Of a DNA stretch of 64,000 nucleotides, positions 9,302-19,400 are shown piece by piece. How positions within the stretch are numbered: the first letter of the stretch is position 1; each line of letters starts with the position of its first letter. Source of the stretch: Cognatundibacterium squillarum (GTDB lineage: Bacteria > Pseudomonadota > Gammaproteobacteria > Burkholderiales > Burkholderiaceae_D); contig NZ_BMYU01000001.1 in the NCBI RefSeq assembly GCF_014652435.1, positions 496,001 to 560,000 on the forward strand, read 5' to 3'. The position numbers were made by a program, and so were the translations under genes. The notes under the pieces were generated by a model. The model did no database searches. It worked only from the letters and a program-made list of their open reading frames with translations, and was not told the DNA's origin.

Positions 9302-9709
9302 TTATTGCAGAAAATAACCCGTCACCTTCCAGCTGCCGTCTTTGGTCTCGGTCAGCACCACGGTTTCCTTTACCTGCGGTGCTTTTTCAAAAGCAGTCTG
9401 ATACACCACAATTTTGTACTTACCCGCCGGTGCGCCGGGAAGATCGGATTTGATGTCTTCCGTTTTAAATTCGCGCTTCAGCATTTTGCCGGTCTGTGCA
9501 TGAATTTGTTGCAGCGTTTGGGTCCATTGCAGCTCGCTCACATTTGCCTGAAAACCGGCATCAGCCTCTTTCCACGACTTTGCAAAATCACCCTGATCAA
9601 TTATCTGCACCCAGCGGTCCGCCGCTTCGTGGGTGCTCTGATCGGCGGCAATGGCTGTTCCGCTCAGCAAACTCAGGCTCACAGCAATACAAGAAATCCA
9701 GCGACGCAT
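9302..9709 (-). CDS. DUF4019 family exported protein
   Basis: A 135-residue protein with a cleavable signal peptide (MRRWISCIAVSLSLLSGTAIAAD). The mature part matches DUF4019: a WVQIIDQGDFAKSWKEA helix, then beta strands with KYKIVVYQTAF and ETVVLTETKDGSWKVTGYFLQ at the end. The fold resembles SnoaL/NTF2-like domains. The function of the family is unknown; a periplasmic location is predicted. AGAGGAAA precedes the start. The gene is convergent with the hemerythrin gene and divergent from the Ycf48-like gene. Confidence 0.85.
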   Translation of the reverse strand: MRRWISCIAVSLSLLSGTAIAADQSTHEAADRWVQIIDQGDFAKSWKEADAGFQANVSELQWTQTLQQIHAQTGKMLKREFKTEDIKSDLPGAPAGKYKIVVYQTAFEKAPQVKETVVLTETKDGSWKVTGYFLQ

Positions 9710-9849
9710 AGGTTTTTCCTCTTCTGTAACGGGTCACACACCCGGATGTGGCAGTTTAGCGCAAAAAATTGCCAAAATGCATATTTGAGCACAGCCATCG
9801 GGCGGACGTCCTCTACAATAGTGGCTCTCCGAAAACAGGAAATGACGAA

Positions 9850-10917
9850 ATGCGCGTACAACCATCACTGTTGCTGACCTCACTTTGCTTACTGATCAGT
9901 CAGGAAATTTATGCCGCTGACGCGGTCTGGCAACGATTCAACAGCCCTGTCACCGCAGAATTGCGCGGCCTGTCTGTGGTCAGCAGCTCGGTAGCCTGGG
10001 CCAGCGGCGCACAGGGAACGGTGTTGCGCACCACCGATGGTGAACACTGGGAAAAGATCGCCGTACCCGGTGCAGAAAAACTGGATTTCCGTGCGATCAA
10101 AGCATTCAGCGATCAGATTGCGTGGATCATGAGTGCGGGACCGGGCGACAGCTCCCGTATCTTCCTGACCAGAGATGGCGGCCAGCACTGGGAACAGCGT
10201 TTTGTGAATACTGACCCGAAAGGCTTCTGGAATGCGATTACCGTTACCACCGAAGGCATACTGACGGTTTTCGGCGATCCGGACAGTAACGGACTGCAAT
10301 TCTGGCAAACCAATGCGCAAGGACAGAATTTACAAAGACTGCCTGTTTCTGATGCCTTGCGTCCGCTGGAAAATGAAGGCGCATTTGCCGCCAGCGGCAC
10401 TTGCCTGTTTCAGCTGAACCCGCAGCATTTGTGGGCGGTCACCGGCGGCGCAGTGCGTGCCAGAATCGCGCGCAGTAGCGATGGCGGTCAGCGCTGGGAA
10501 ATGCATGATTTACCGCTGGCCGCCGGTGCCGCCAGCCGTGGTGCTTTTTCCGTCAGTTTCCGCGATCCGCTGAACGGCGTTGTGGCGGGCGGTGACTACA
10601 AAGAAATTCACTACGACAGCGCCAACCTCGCGCTGACCAGCGACGGCGGCAAAAACTGGCAGAGCATACGGGCTTTGCCAGCCGGATTTTTATCCGTTGT
10701 CACGCATATTCCGGGAACCCGGCAAACCGTGGTGGCCGGCGGTCTGACCGGTTCCGGAGTCAGTCGGGATGGTGGTCTGCACTGGCAACAGCTGGACAGC
10801 ACACCGGTGAACACAATTGCGTTTGCCGACCCGCAGCATGGCTGGGCCATCGGCCCTAAAGGTTTGCTGCTGCGCTACCAGGGACCGGCGCTGGATACTC
10901 AGTCCGACAGCAAGTAA
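9850..10917 (+). CDS. Ycf48-like beta-propeller protein, exported
   Basis: A 355-residue protein with a signal peptide (MRVQPSLLLTSLCLLISQEIYA) followed by a seven-bladed BNR/Ycf48-type propeller. Asp-box-like repeats recur: VLRTTDGEHWEKI, FLTRDGGQHWEQR, ARSSDGGQRWEMH, ALTSDGGKNWQSI and VSRDGGLHWQQL. Ycf48/HCF136 assists photosystem II assembly in phototrophs, but this organism shows no sign of photosynthesis. Such proteins in betaproteobacteria have no assigned role and may be exported scaffold or binding proteins. The start at 9850 has AGGAAA seven bases upstream, and a TACAAT -10-like box sits at 9815-9820. Its last 19 bases overlap the end of recD on the opposite strand. Confidence 0.85.
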   Translation: MRVQPSLLLTSLCLLISQEIYAADAVWQRFNSPVTAELRGLSVVSSSVAWASGAQGTVLRTTDGEHWEKIAVPGAEKLDFRAIKAFSDQIAWIMSAGPGDSSRIFLTRDGGQHWEQRFVNTDPKGFWNAITVTTEGILTVFGDPDSNGLQFWQTNAQGQNLQRLPVSDALRPLENEGAFAASGTCLFQLNPQHLWAVTGGAVRARIARSSDGGQRWEMHDLPLAAGAASRGAFSVSFRDPLNGVVAGGDYKEIHYDSANLALTSDGGKNWQSIRALPAGFLSVVTHIPGTRQTVVAGGLTGSGVSRDGGLHWQQLDSTPVNTIAFADPQHGWAIGPKGLLLRYQGPALDTQSDSK

Positions 10918-12872
10918 CGCAATCCGCTGTTACGGCGTGTCACCTGCGCCGTTGCCTGTTCCAGACTGCCGGGCGATGCGGTCAGCAAGGTAAAGCAGGT
11001 TTTTGCGCGGGTAATGCCGGTGTACAGCAATTCGCGGGTCAGCACCTGTGTTTGCTGCGGCGGCAACACCAGCGCCACATGGCCGAATTCTGAACCCTGT
11101 GATTTATGAACCGTCATCGCATACGCCGTTTCCACATCGCTCAGCCGGCTTGCCAGCACGCTGTGTAACTGATCTCCGGCAGGAAAATACACCCGCACTG
11201 AACCTTCACGCGCCGGATCCGGCAGACAAATCCCGATGTCACCGTTGAATACACGCAGACTGTAATCATTGCGGGTCACAATCACCGGCCGTCCCACATA
11301 CCAGTCACCCTGACGCCGGATTTTTTCCTGTTTCAGCAGGGCCGTTTCGATCAGCGTATTGATGCCCTGCACACCCCAGTCGCCTTCGCGCACCGCACAC
11401 AGCACACGGAAGCGGTCAAATGCTTTCAGCACCGCTTTTACCCAGCTGTCGTAGTCGGGCCAGGATTCTGGTCCGGCGTTCAGTACAGACCTGAATGCCG
11501 CGTAGCCGCTTGCATCCGTATGGGCATCCCTGCCATGCAGAAACAATGGCAGACTTGCTGCAATCTGCGCCGGCTGTTGCCAGCTCAGCACATCATCTTC
11601 CGCTGCGCGCAGTACGCTGGCCGCACTTGCCGCATCTCCGCGATTGACCGCCAGCGCAAGCTGACCAATCGCACCACCGAAGCGGCGACTCTGGCGCAGC
11701 ATCGCGGTGTGCTGCGCCAGCAGGCTGCGACTGGTCAGGAAATTGTCCGGTATTTGCTCTCCGGTCGCGTCAGCCAGCCAGTCTGCCGTCGCGCGGCTGT
11801 AGCCGCCTTCGGTGGCAAATTCGCATAAATCTGCCATCACTGCACCGGCTTCCACCGAAGCAAGCTGATCTTTATCACCGAGCAGTATCAGTAAAGTATG
11901 CGGCGCCAGCGCATCGAGCAGATTCGCCATCATTTCCAGATGAATCATCGACGCTTCGTCCACCACCAGTACATCCATTTGTAAAGGATTACCGGCATGG
12001 TGACGCAGACGACGGGTGTCTGGTCGCGCGCCAAGCAGACTATGCAGCGTGGTTGCAGACGGGATCGCACTCGCCAGCTGTTCCGCACTCAGCACGCTGT
12101 TGAGCACCGGTGCCAGCGCAGCCAGTGCCGCATCAATCGATTGTTTCAGGCGGGCCGCAGCTTTTCCTGTCGGTGCGGCCAGTGCAATCCGGAACTGATC
12201 CGGATGTTCCTGCAAAGCCAGCAGCAGACACAATAAACGCGCAACGGTGAATGTTTTACCGGTACCGGGGCCACCGGTAATCACACTGAATCGTCCGCGC
12301 AATGCCAGCGCACAGGCAATGCGTTGCCAGTCCGGCCCTGCATCTGCCGCATTTTCCGGATTTGCCGGAAACAGTTTTTCCAGCCATGCGCGGATGCGTT
12401 CTGACGGCAAATCACCGTCATTCGCATGCGCAGTTTGCAAGCGCCGCTGAATGGCCGTCGCAATCGCTTGTTCATCCTGCCAGTAACGGCGCAGATACAA
12501 GCGGTTCTGATCCAGAATCAAAGGTTGTCCGGCATCCGCTTGCCCGCTATCCGCCAGCCATACCAGCCTGCAAGCGGCTAACACTTGCCGCCAGCCAGCG
12601 AGGTCTGCAGGCAGAACACCAAAGGCTGCCTGCAGCAAAACACGCTCTTCGGTATTCAGCGCTGTCAGCAGTAAGGCAGGCGCTGATTCGTCATCTACAC
12701 AAATACAGGAATGCCCCTGCGCTTCCGCCTCTGTCAGCTGCAACACAAGCCAGATCAATGCATCCGGTACAGGTGCATGTCTTTGCAGATAGCGTATAAA
12801 GTTCAGTGTTAACAAACTCAGCCTGCCATCCTGTGCCAGTTGCTGCAGTGTATTCATTGCAGAGTCCTGCAT
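10899..12872 (-). CDS. recD: Exodeoxyribonuclease V subunit RecD
   Basis: A 657-residue 5'-3' helicase subunit of RecBCD, which resects double-strand breaks and degrades foreign linear DNA until a Chi site is reached. Superfamily 1B motifs are present: Walker A GGPGTGKT at 200-207, VVDEASMI (Walker B), LLGDKDQLASVEAG, and near the C-terminus MTVHKSQGSEF followed by YTGITRA. The start is placed at 12872, where the ATG overlaps the recB stop as TGATG, indicating translational coupling. It is the last gene of recC-recB-recD, and its 3' end overlaps the convergent propeller gene by 19 bp. Confidence 0.95.
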   Translation of the reverse strand: MQDSAMNTLQQLAQDGRLSLLTLNFIRYLQRHAPVPDALIWLVLQLTEAEAQGHSCICVDDESAPALLLTALNTEERVLLQAAFGVLPADLAGWRQVLAACRLVWLADSGQADAGQPLILDQNRLYLRRYWQDEQAIATAIQRRLQTAHANDGDLPSERIRAWLEKLFPANPENAADAGPDWQRIACALALRGRFSVITGGPGTGKTFTVARLLCLLLALQEHPDQFRIALAAPTGKAAARLKQSIDAALAALAPVLNSVLSAEQLASAIPSATTLHSLLGARPDTRRLRHHAGNPLQMDVLVVDEASMIHLEMMANLLDALAPHTLLILLGDKDQLASVEAGAVMADLCEFATEGGYSRATADWLADATGEQIPDNFLTSRSLLAQHTAMLRQSRRFGGAIGQLALAVNRGDAASAASVLRAAEDDVLSWQQPAQIAASLPLFLHGRDAHTDASGYAAFRSVLNAGPESWPDYDSWVKAVLKAFDRFRVLCAVREGDWGVQGINTLIETALLKQEKIRRQGDWYVGRPVIVTRNDYSLRVFNGDIGICLPDPAREGSVRVYFPAGDQLHSVLASRLSDVETAYAMTVHKSQGSEFGHVALVLPPQQTQVLTRELLYTGITRAKTCFTLLTASPGSLEQATAQVTRRNSGLRYLLSD

Positions 12873-15800
12873 CAGATAATCTCCTCGTTGCTGCAACTGA
12901 GCATTATTTCCAGTGCATCCATCCATTCAGCATCAGGCGCAAGCAATACGCAGCCTGAGGTTTCCGCATTTGCGACACCGCGCAGAAAATAAAACACAGC
13001 ACCGCCGAGATGTTGTTGCGGCACATAGTCATCGCCAAGCCGCAGTTTCAGTAAGCGGTGTAAAGCCAGCAGATACAGCATACCCTGCACTTCATAGCGG
13101 TGCTGCAGCATCGCTTGTTGCAATGCTGCACCGTGATACGCATCATCGTTGTTGCCAAGTGCATTCGACTTGTAATCCATCACCCAGTATTTGCCGTCGT
13201 GCTCCACGACCAGATCCATAAAGCCGCGCAGCATGCCCTTTACAGCACTGTCTGCCAGCGCTGGACGCGCCAGTTCGGGCCAGATGGTTTGCTGGCTCAG
13301 CTGATCAAGTTCAGCAACAGAAAACGCATCCGCGGGGAACCAGAACTCCATTTCCGGCACACAGCTTCCGGTTTGCGCCAGCGGCACGCCCCATTGTGGA
13401 ATCGCGGTCTGACTGATTTGCTGTAACCAGACTATCACTTCTTCCTGACGGTGCGCCCAGCCAGCGCGTTCACAACGTGCGCGCACTGCATCTGCAAACC
13501 AGGCTTGCGTCGAAATACCAAATCCCTCGCCCGCCAGCCATTCAAGCTGCTCATGCAAAAACTGGCCCGGAACCGGACCGCGCGGAAACCCATGCCAGAC
13601 TTGCGCTACGCTGACTTTATCGGGGACACTGTCATCGCGCTCACCCAGCTTATCCAGCAGCGGCAAAGGTGTGCGTACCGATTCGCCCAGCCCGCGCGTA
13701 ATTGAGCTGTAACTGACAACCGCCCAGTCACGTTCAAAACGTGCCTGATACACCGAAGCCGGATAGACAGGCGGCGGACTATTGCGTGGCAACCAGCGCG
13801 AGACGCCGGCCTGCTCCGGCAGATGCAGTATCTGCATCGCGGAACAATCTGCACAGATGTTTTGCAAACGTTCTTCTAATGCCTGCTGTACTTCATCACC
13901 AAACAGCCCGAACAGATACGCCAGTCCGCCGTAGCGGAATTGCTCCTCGACATCAGCAACGCCCAGCCACATTGCATGGCGCGGGCGGGTCAGCGCCACA
14001 TACAGCAAACGTAAATCTTCCTCCAGCTTCAGTAAGCGCAGACGCAGACTGCTTTCCTTGCTTTTGGCAAAATCCAGCCGCGTCTGTCCGCCTTCTTCCG
14101 GCAATTGATAAAACGCTGCTTTGGCATCCGGACTTTTGCGCATACCAGCCGCAATAAACGGCAAAAACACCAGCGGATATTCCAGACCTTTGGATTTATG
14201 AATCGTGATCACCTGCACCAGTTCCGCATCGCTTTCCAGCCGCAGCACATGCTCGTCTGACTCGCCGGGATCATGAATTTGTTCTTCCAGCCAGCGTATC
14301 AGCGCCTGCTCACCTTCCAGCTGCACACTGGCTTGCTGCAGCAATTCCGCCAGATGCAGCAAATCCGTCAGACGACGCTCACCATCCTGCTCTGTCAGTA
14401 AGCGTGAGCCCAGCGACATGCCGTGTATCATTTGCCGTATCATCGCCAGCACGCCCTGCCTGCGCCAGATTTGCTGCCACTGACGCAACTGCTCGACTTG
14501 CTGCTCCCACGCATAATCATCTTCGGCATACGCTTGCAGCTCATCCCAATGCCTGCAGGCGCTGCGGGTTGCCAGCGCTGCGCGGGCTTTTCCAGCCGCC
14601 AGCGGGTCTGCTACCGCCTGCAGCCAGTACAGCACATCCTGCGCTTGCGGGGTCTGAAAAATCGAATCTTTATCCGACAGATACACCGATGCGACACCGC
14701 GCTGACTGAGTGCTGCACGGATTTCTGCCGCTTCATAACGGTTACGCACCAGCACTGCCATATCAGCCGGACGCAAGGCACGGAAATTGTCATCGCTGCG
14801 GAATCCGCATTCTGCATCGTTCAGCAATTGCACCATATGCTCCGCACATTGCTGCGCCAGCTCACGTCGGAAATCCGCTTCCTTCGTTTCGCTGATTTGC
14901 GGCAGCATCCATTGCAGACCGGGAATATCCGCATTGCCCCGTACCAGTTTTTCTGAGCGGCCTTTTGCCTTCACGGGTTCAAACGGTAAAGGATTATGTT
15001 CGCCGCGCCGGAAACAGAATGCGCCACCGGCTTGCCCGTTTTCCGGATCTTCGGCCAGCATAAACACATGATTCACTGCATCCACCACCGCTTCCACCGA
15101 GCGGAAATTGGTATCCAGCACGTAATGTCGGCCTTCCGTTGCGCTGCGTGCAGTCAGGTAACTGCGGATATCCGCGCCACGGAAACCGTAAATCGCCTGC
15201 TTAGGATCGCCAATCAGAAACACGCCGGTATCGTTGCGGTTTTCCGCAATCGCATACAGCGCATCAAAAATCATGTACTGATCCGGCGAGGTATCCTGAA
15301 ATTCATCAATCAGTGCCACCGGAAACTGCTGACGTATGCGTGCAGCCAGTTGTGCCGCATTGTCGCCCTGTAAAGCGGCACGCAAACGCTGAAGCATGTC
15401 CGCAAAACCAAATTCACGTGCTTGCTGCTTCAGCACTGCCATACGATGACTGATACCGGCAGCAGCGTGCCCGAACAGTAATGGCTTTTCAGTGGGAATT
15501 GCCGCCAGTGCCTGCTCCAACTGCTCTATGCTGTCTGCGATGCGTGGCAACTCACCTTCTTTGCCTTTTTTCCAGCAAGTTTCCAGATGTATGCTGGTCC
15601 ATTTTTCCAGATAGGTAATGGTCTTCGCCGCCGGAAAAGCACGTTCCGCATTTGCCAGCCAGTCAAATACGTCGGTGAAAAATCCTTCCACCGATGTTGC
15701 TCTGAGCTTATTACCATTCAGCGCGTCACAATTATCCTGATACCAGCTACCCAGCTCTTCGAGCAAAGTTTTCCATTCCGATTTAATCTGCGTTGCCGCC

Positions 15801-16486
15801 TTCAGAGCTTCCTGATCCGCAAATTGCAGACACTCCGTCAGCGAACGATGCTGCCAGTGCTCATAACGAAGGGCATGCGGCAGCATGGCGCGGATTTTTT
15901 CTTCGAGCACATAGACATTGCTCCAGACTTGCTGAACCCGCACAAAATCTTCCGCACCGAGCGGATAAACTTGCTGACGCCAGTAATCCTTGCTCGCCTG
16001 TTCACGCCAGCCGCTTTCATCGGCATTCAGTTCTTCATCAAACAAACTGCCACTGTCAAATGCATGCTCACGCAGCATGCGCTGACACCATGCATCAATC
16101 GTGAATACTGCGCTGTCATCCATCGCTTCCGCGGCCATCGCCAGACGATAAGCCGCCTGTTCGCGTGCAGCGGGGTCTTCATATTCCTGCAGCAAGCCGC
16201 TCAGAAACGGGTCCGCAGCTTTCGCATCACCGCGAAACACCTGTGCTGCTTCAATTAAACGCGAACGTATCCGGTCAGACAATTCACGGGTTGCCGCCCG
16301 GGTAAATGTCATCACCAGAATTTCTGCCGGTTGCAAAGGCCGCACGAATGCATTGCCGCCGCCGTGCCCCAGCACCAGACGCAAATACAGTGCTGCAATT
16401 GTCCAGGTTTTTCCGGTACCGGCACTGGCTTCAATCAGACGCGAACCGTGCAAGGGAAATGCGGCCGCCTGTAAAATTTCACTCAT
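12872..16486 (-). CDS. recB: Exodeoxyribonuclease V subunit RecB
   Basis: A 1204-residue subunit combining an SF1A 3'-5' helicase and the only nuclease domain of RecBCD. Walker A ASAGTGKT is at residues 20-27, motif II is DEFQDTSPDQY and motif VI includes LYVALTRPRHAMW. The C-terminal nuclease signature is MRGFMDLVVEHDGKYWVMDYKSN, with the metal-binding Asp and the D-Y-K triad intact. The start MSEILQAAAFPL at 16486 overlaps the recC end by 8 bp (ATGAGTGA), so the upstream in-frame ATGs are disfavoured. Length is close to that of E. coli RecB. Confidence 0.96.
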   Translation of the reverse strand: MSEILQAAAFPLHGSRLIEASAGTGKTWTIAALYLRLVLGHGGGNAFVRPLQPAEILVMTFTRAATRELSDRIRSRLIEAAQVFRGDAKAADPFLSGLLQEYEDPAAREQAAYRLAMAAEAMDDSAVFTIDAWCQRMLREHAFDSGSLFDEELNADESGWREQASKDYWRQQVYPLGAEDFVRVQQVWSNVYVLEEKIRAMLPHALRYEHWQHRSLTECLQFADQEALKAATQIKSEWKTLLEELGSWYQDNCDALNGNKLRATSVEGFFTDVFDWLANAERAFPAAKTITYLEKWTSIHLETCWKKGKEGELPRIADSIEQLEQALAAIPTEKPLLFGHAAAGISHRMAVLKQQAREFGFADMLQRLRAALQGDNAAQLAARIRQQFPVALIDEFQDTSPDQYMIFDALYAIAENRNDTGVFLIGDPKQAIYGFRGADIRSYLTARSATEGRHYVLDTNFRSVEAVVDAVNHVFMLAEDPENGQAGGAFCFRRGEHNPLPFEPVKAKGRSEKLVRGNADIPGLQWMLPQISETKEADFRRELAQQCAEHMVQLLNDAECGFRSDDNFRALRPADMAVLVRNRYEAAEIRAALSQRGVASVYLSDKDSIFQTPQAQDVLYWLQAVADPLAAGKARAALATRSACRHWDELQAYAEDDYAWEQQVEQLRQWQQIWRRQGVLAMIRQMIHGMSLGSRLLTEQDGERRLTDLLHLAELLQQASVQLEGEQALIRWLEEQIHDPGESDEHVLRLESDAELVQVITIHKSKGLEYPLVFLPFIAAGMRKSPDAKAAFYQLPEEGGQTRLDFAKSKESSLRLRLLKLEEDLRLLYVALTRPRHAMWLGVADVEEQFRYGGLAYLFGLFGDEVQQALEERLQNICADCSAMQILHLPEQAGVSRWLPRNSPPPVYPASVYQARFERDWAVVSYSSITRGLGESVRTPLPLLDKLGERDDSVPDKVSVAQVWHGFPRGPVPGQFLHEQLEWLAGEGFGISTQAWFADAVRARCERAGWAHRQEEVIVWLQQISQTAIPQWGVPLAQTGSCVPEMEFWFPADAFSVAELDQLSQQTIWPELARPALADSAVKGMLRGFMDLVVEHDGKYWVMDYKSNALGNNDDAYHGAALQQAMLQHRYEVQGMLYLLALHRLLKLRLGDDYVPQQHLGGAVFYFLRGVANAETSGCVLLAPDAEWMDALEIMLSCSNEEII

Positions 16487-19400
16487 CCTGTTTCTCCTGC
16501 GCCGCATCACCACTATCCAGCATTTGCACCTGCACTTGGGTCTCTGCCCAGATCAGCAAAGGCTGATACAAAGCTTTTGCCAGCACATCAAACTCTCCTG
16601 CCTGCAGCAAGCTGCCGAAGTCCGGCCAGCAACGCGCCAGCGCGAGGTCTTTATGAACTTCGCCTTCATTAAAAGCATCGCCCTCAAATGCCTGTTGCGC
16701 TGCACGTAAATCTTCATTTTTCTTCAGCCATTCCAGCGCACTGCGGCTGGCAATGCCCAACGGCCGCGTCATCCCCTGCATCCAGTAAGCCAGCAAAGTC
16801 TGCAAATACTGTTGCGCCTGAGGCTGGGGAATCGCCGGCATTTCCAGCCACGCATCACGCCCAACCAGCAACTGCGTCAGAGCAACGCCCTGAGCACCGG
16901 CAATGATTTGCCGTATCCATGACTGAAAGAGTTTTTCAGGCAAAGCCAGCGGCTTTCTCTTTTGCCCGTTGGTCAGCTTGGTCGGCGTAAAATCCAGCAA
17001 GCGCCAGCCCCGCCCTTGCTCAACCAGCCCACCGGTCCAGTCTTCCAGCAAAATGTGCTCCGTACTGTAGCGCCATTGCTGAGTGCCGCTGGCTTCACCA
17101 GCTTCCTGTGCAAGTCGCCACCAGGTACGCAACACCGGCTCCGCCTCTCCCATCAGTTGAACAGCAATCTGCTCGCCGGTGTGGGATAAAGGCAAAACAC
17201 CTTCACGCCGTATGGTTTCCAGCCTTTGTTGTAACTGTGTATTCAGATCGTCATCTGCAAACTGATCGCGCTCGGTCAGCCTGCTGAGCAGCGCCCAGCT
17301 TTCCAGTCCGTCAATTGCAAACGGTTCATCATCCTGACTTTGCGCGCTTTCCTGATCAAAACGGATTTGCAGACGCTGCGCCATAAAGGCTTTGACTGGT
17401 TGCTTTAAAAAATCGGCCAGCTGTTTGATATTCAGTTTTTGCCCGGATTCCGGCGGCGTCAGGCTCAGTGGTGCAGCCTCAGTCGTCGCCGCATGCACTG
17501 CAGCCCATTCACGCGCCCAGGTCAGGCTCGGTTCTGATTCAAAATAGCGGCGGCTGAATGGTTGCAGTGGATGCTCGGTCAGCAAGCCATGCGCAGGCAA
17601 ATGCCAGCATTGCGCGATGTAATCACGCAACTGTGACACCAGCACCGAAGGCGGTTGCCAGCTGTTGTCGCGTATGCTGCGTCCTGTCCAGCTGATATAC
17701 AGTTTCTGACGCGCAGCCAGCAAAGCTTCCAGCATCAGGTAACGGTCATCCTCCCGACGCGAACGGTCACCCGGCCGCTGCATGCCGGGCATACGCAGCA
17801 AATCAAAGTCAGCCGATGGTGTGCGGCGCGGGTAATCGCCATCGTTCATACCCAGCAGACAAACCACTTTAAACGGCACTGCACGCATCGGCATCAGCGT
17901 ACAGAAGGTCACTCCTCCCGACATGAAACGCTGATTCAGATCCGGTTCATCAATCATGGATAACCAGGCTTCCGCTGCCACCGTCAGTTGCAGAGGCTGA
18001 TCAAACTGCGCCAGCGCGCAATCATCCACCCAGCGCTGCAAAGCCTGCTCCGCCTGCAGCAGCGTCATTTTGTCGCGCTCATCTGCCGCATCAAAAAACT
18101 GCTGAATCAGTTCACGGAATAAGCTCGCCCACGCTAACGGCGTGTAGCTTTGCAGCATGCGGTCGCTCCATTGCTGCAAGCGATGCAGCAATTCCGCCAG
18201 CGATCCTGCCAGCACAGCATCCAGCCCGGCCACCTCTGCAAACGGCGCAATGCCGTCGAAACCGCTGTGATCGCCGTTGGCGTAACCGGTGAGCATGCGT
18301 TCCAGACCAAACAGCCAGGAATTCTGTGCACCGGTGGCACCCAGTCCCAGACGCTGCCTGTGCGCATCATCCAGTCCCCAGCGTATGCCTGCACCTTCAA
18401 TCCAGCGTGCCAGCAAAGGCAAATCGTTTTCACGGATACGGAATCGCTGAGCGAGCGCCGGCACTTCGAGTAAATCGCGAACCTGACTCTGACTGCAGCG
18501 CTGATCCGGTAATTTCAGCAGCCATTCCAGTGCAATCAGTAAAGGGTTTTGCTGGCGCTCTTTGGTATCCGCAATTTCATACGGAATATAACGGGTATCG
18601 TGACGCGGATACTGGCCGAACACGGCATGAATCGCCGGTATCCATTTCTGTAAATCCGGCACCATCACCACAATGTCACGCGGACGCAATCCGGCATTGG
18701 GTTCAGCAGAATTGGCCAGCCAGTTCAGGCACTGATCATGCAACACTTCCACTTCGCGCTGCGCACTGTGCGCCACATGAAATTCCAGCGAACGGTCATC
18801 CTCTGCAAGCGGCAGACGCGCATGCTCACTGACCGGCTGTAAATCGCGGATCGCTGCCTGAATTTGCTGCAGCAATGTACTGCCCTCACCTTCGCTGAAC
18901 AAATCCAGCCGCAGACTGGAATACTGCCTGCGGGTCGCATCCGCATCGTCAAAACCATCCAGCATACGAATAAAGTCACGCCCCAGTTTGCCCCATGCAG
19001 CCAGCAAAGGATGGGCATGCGCGTGTAATTGTTCGGGCGGCAAAGCGTCCAGTGACACACTGCGGGACTTCTCACGCGCGGCACGGCGGCGTTCGGCACG
19101 CAGTAATTCGCGGCCTTCGATAATATCGCCCCAGTAATACTGACAGGGATTACTGACCGCAATCACGACTTGGGTGTAACGCGCCATCGCACTCAGTGCT
19201 TCCATGGTCTGCTGCGGCATTGCCGACAAACCAAACACCACCACGCGACGCGGCAAGCCATGCGGTCTTGCCTGTGCATCCTGTAATGCAGAAACAAAGC
19301 GCTGATGCACGTGCGAACGGCCCGAAGCCCGCTGTTCTGCATCCACGCTGTCTGTAACTGCTCGCCACAGCACCGGTTGCCAGCGCTGATCGTCCGGAAC

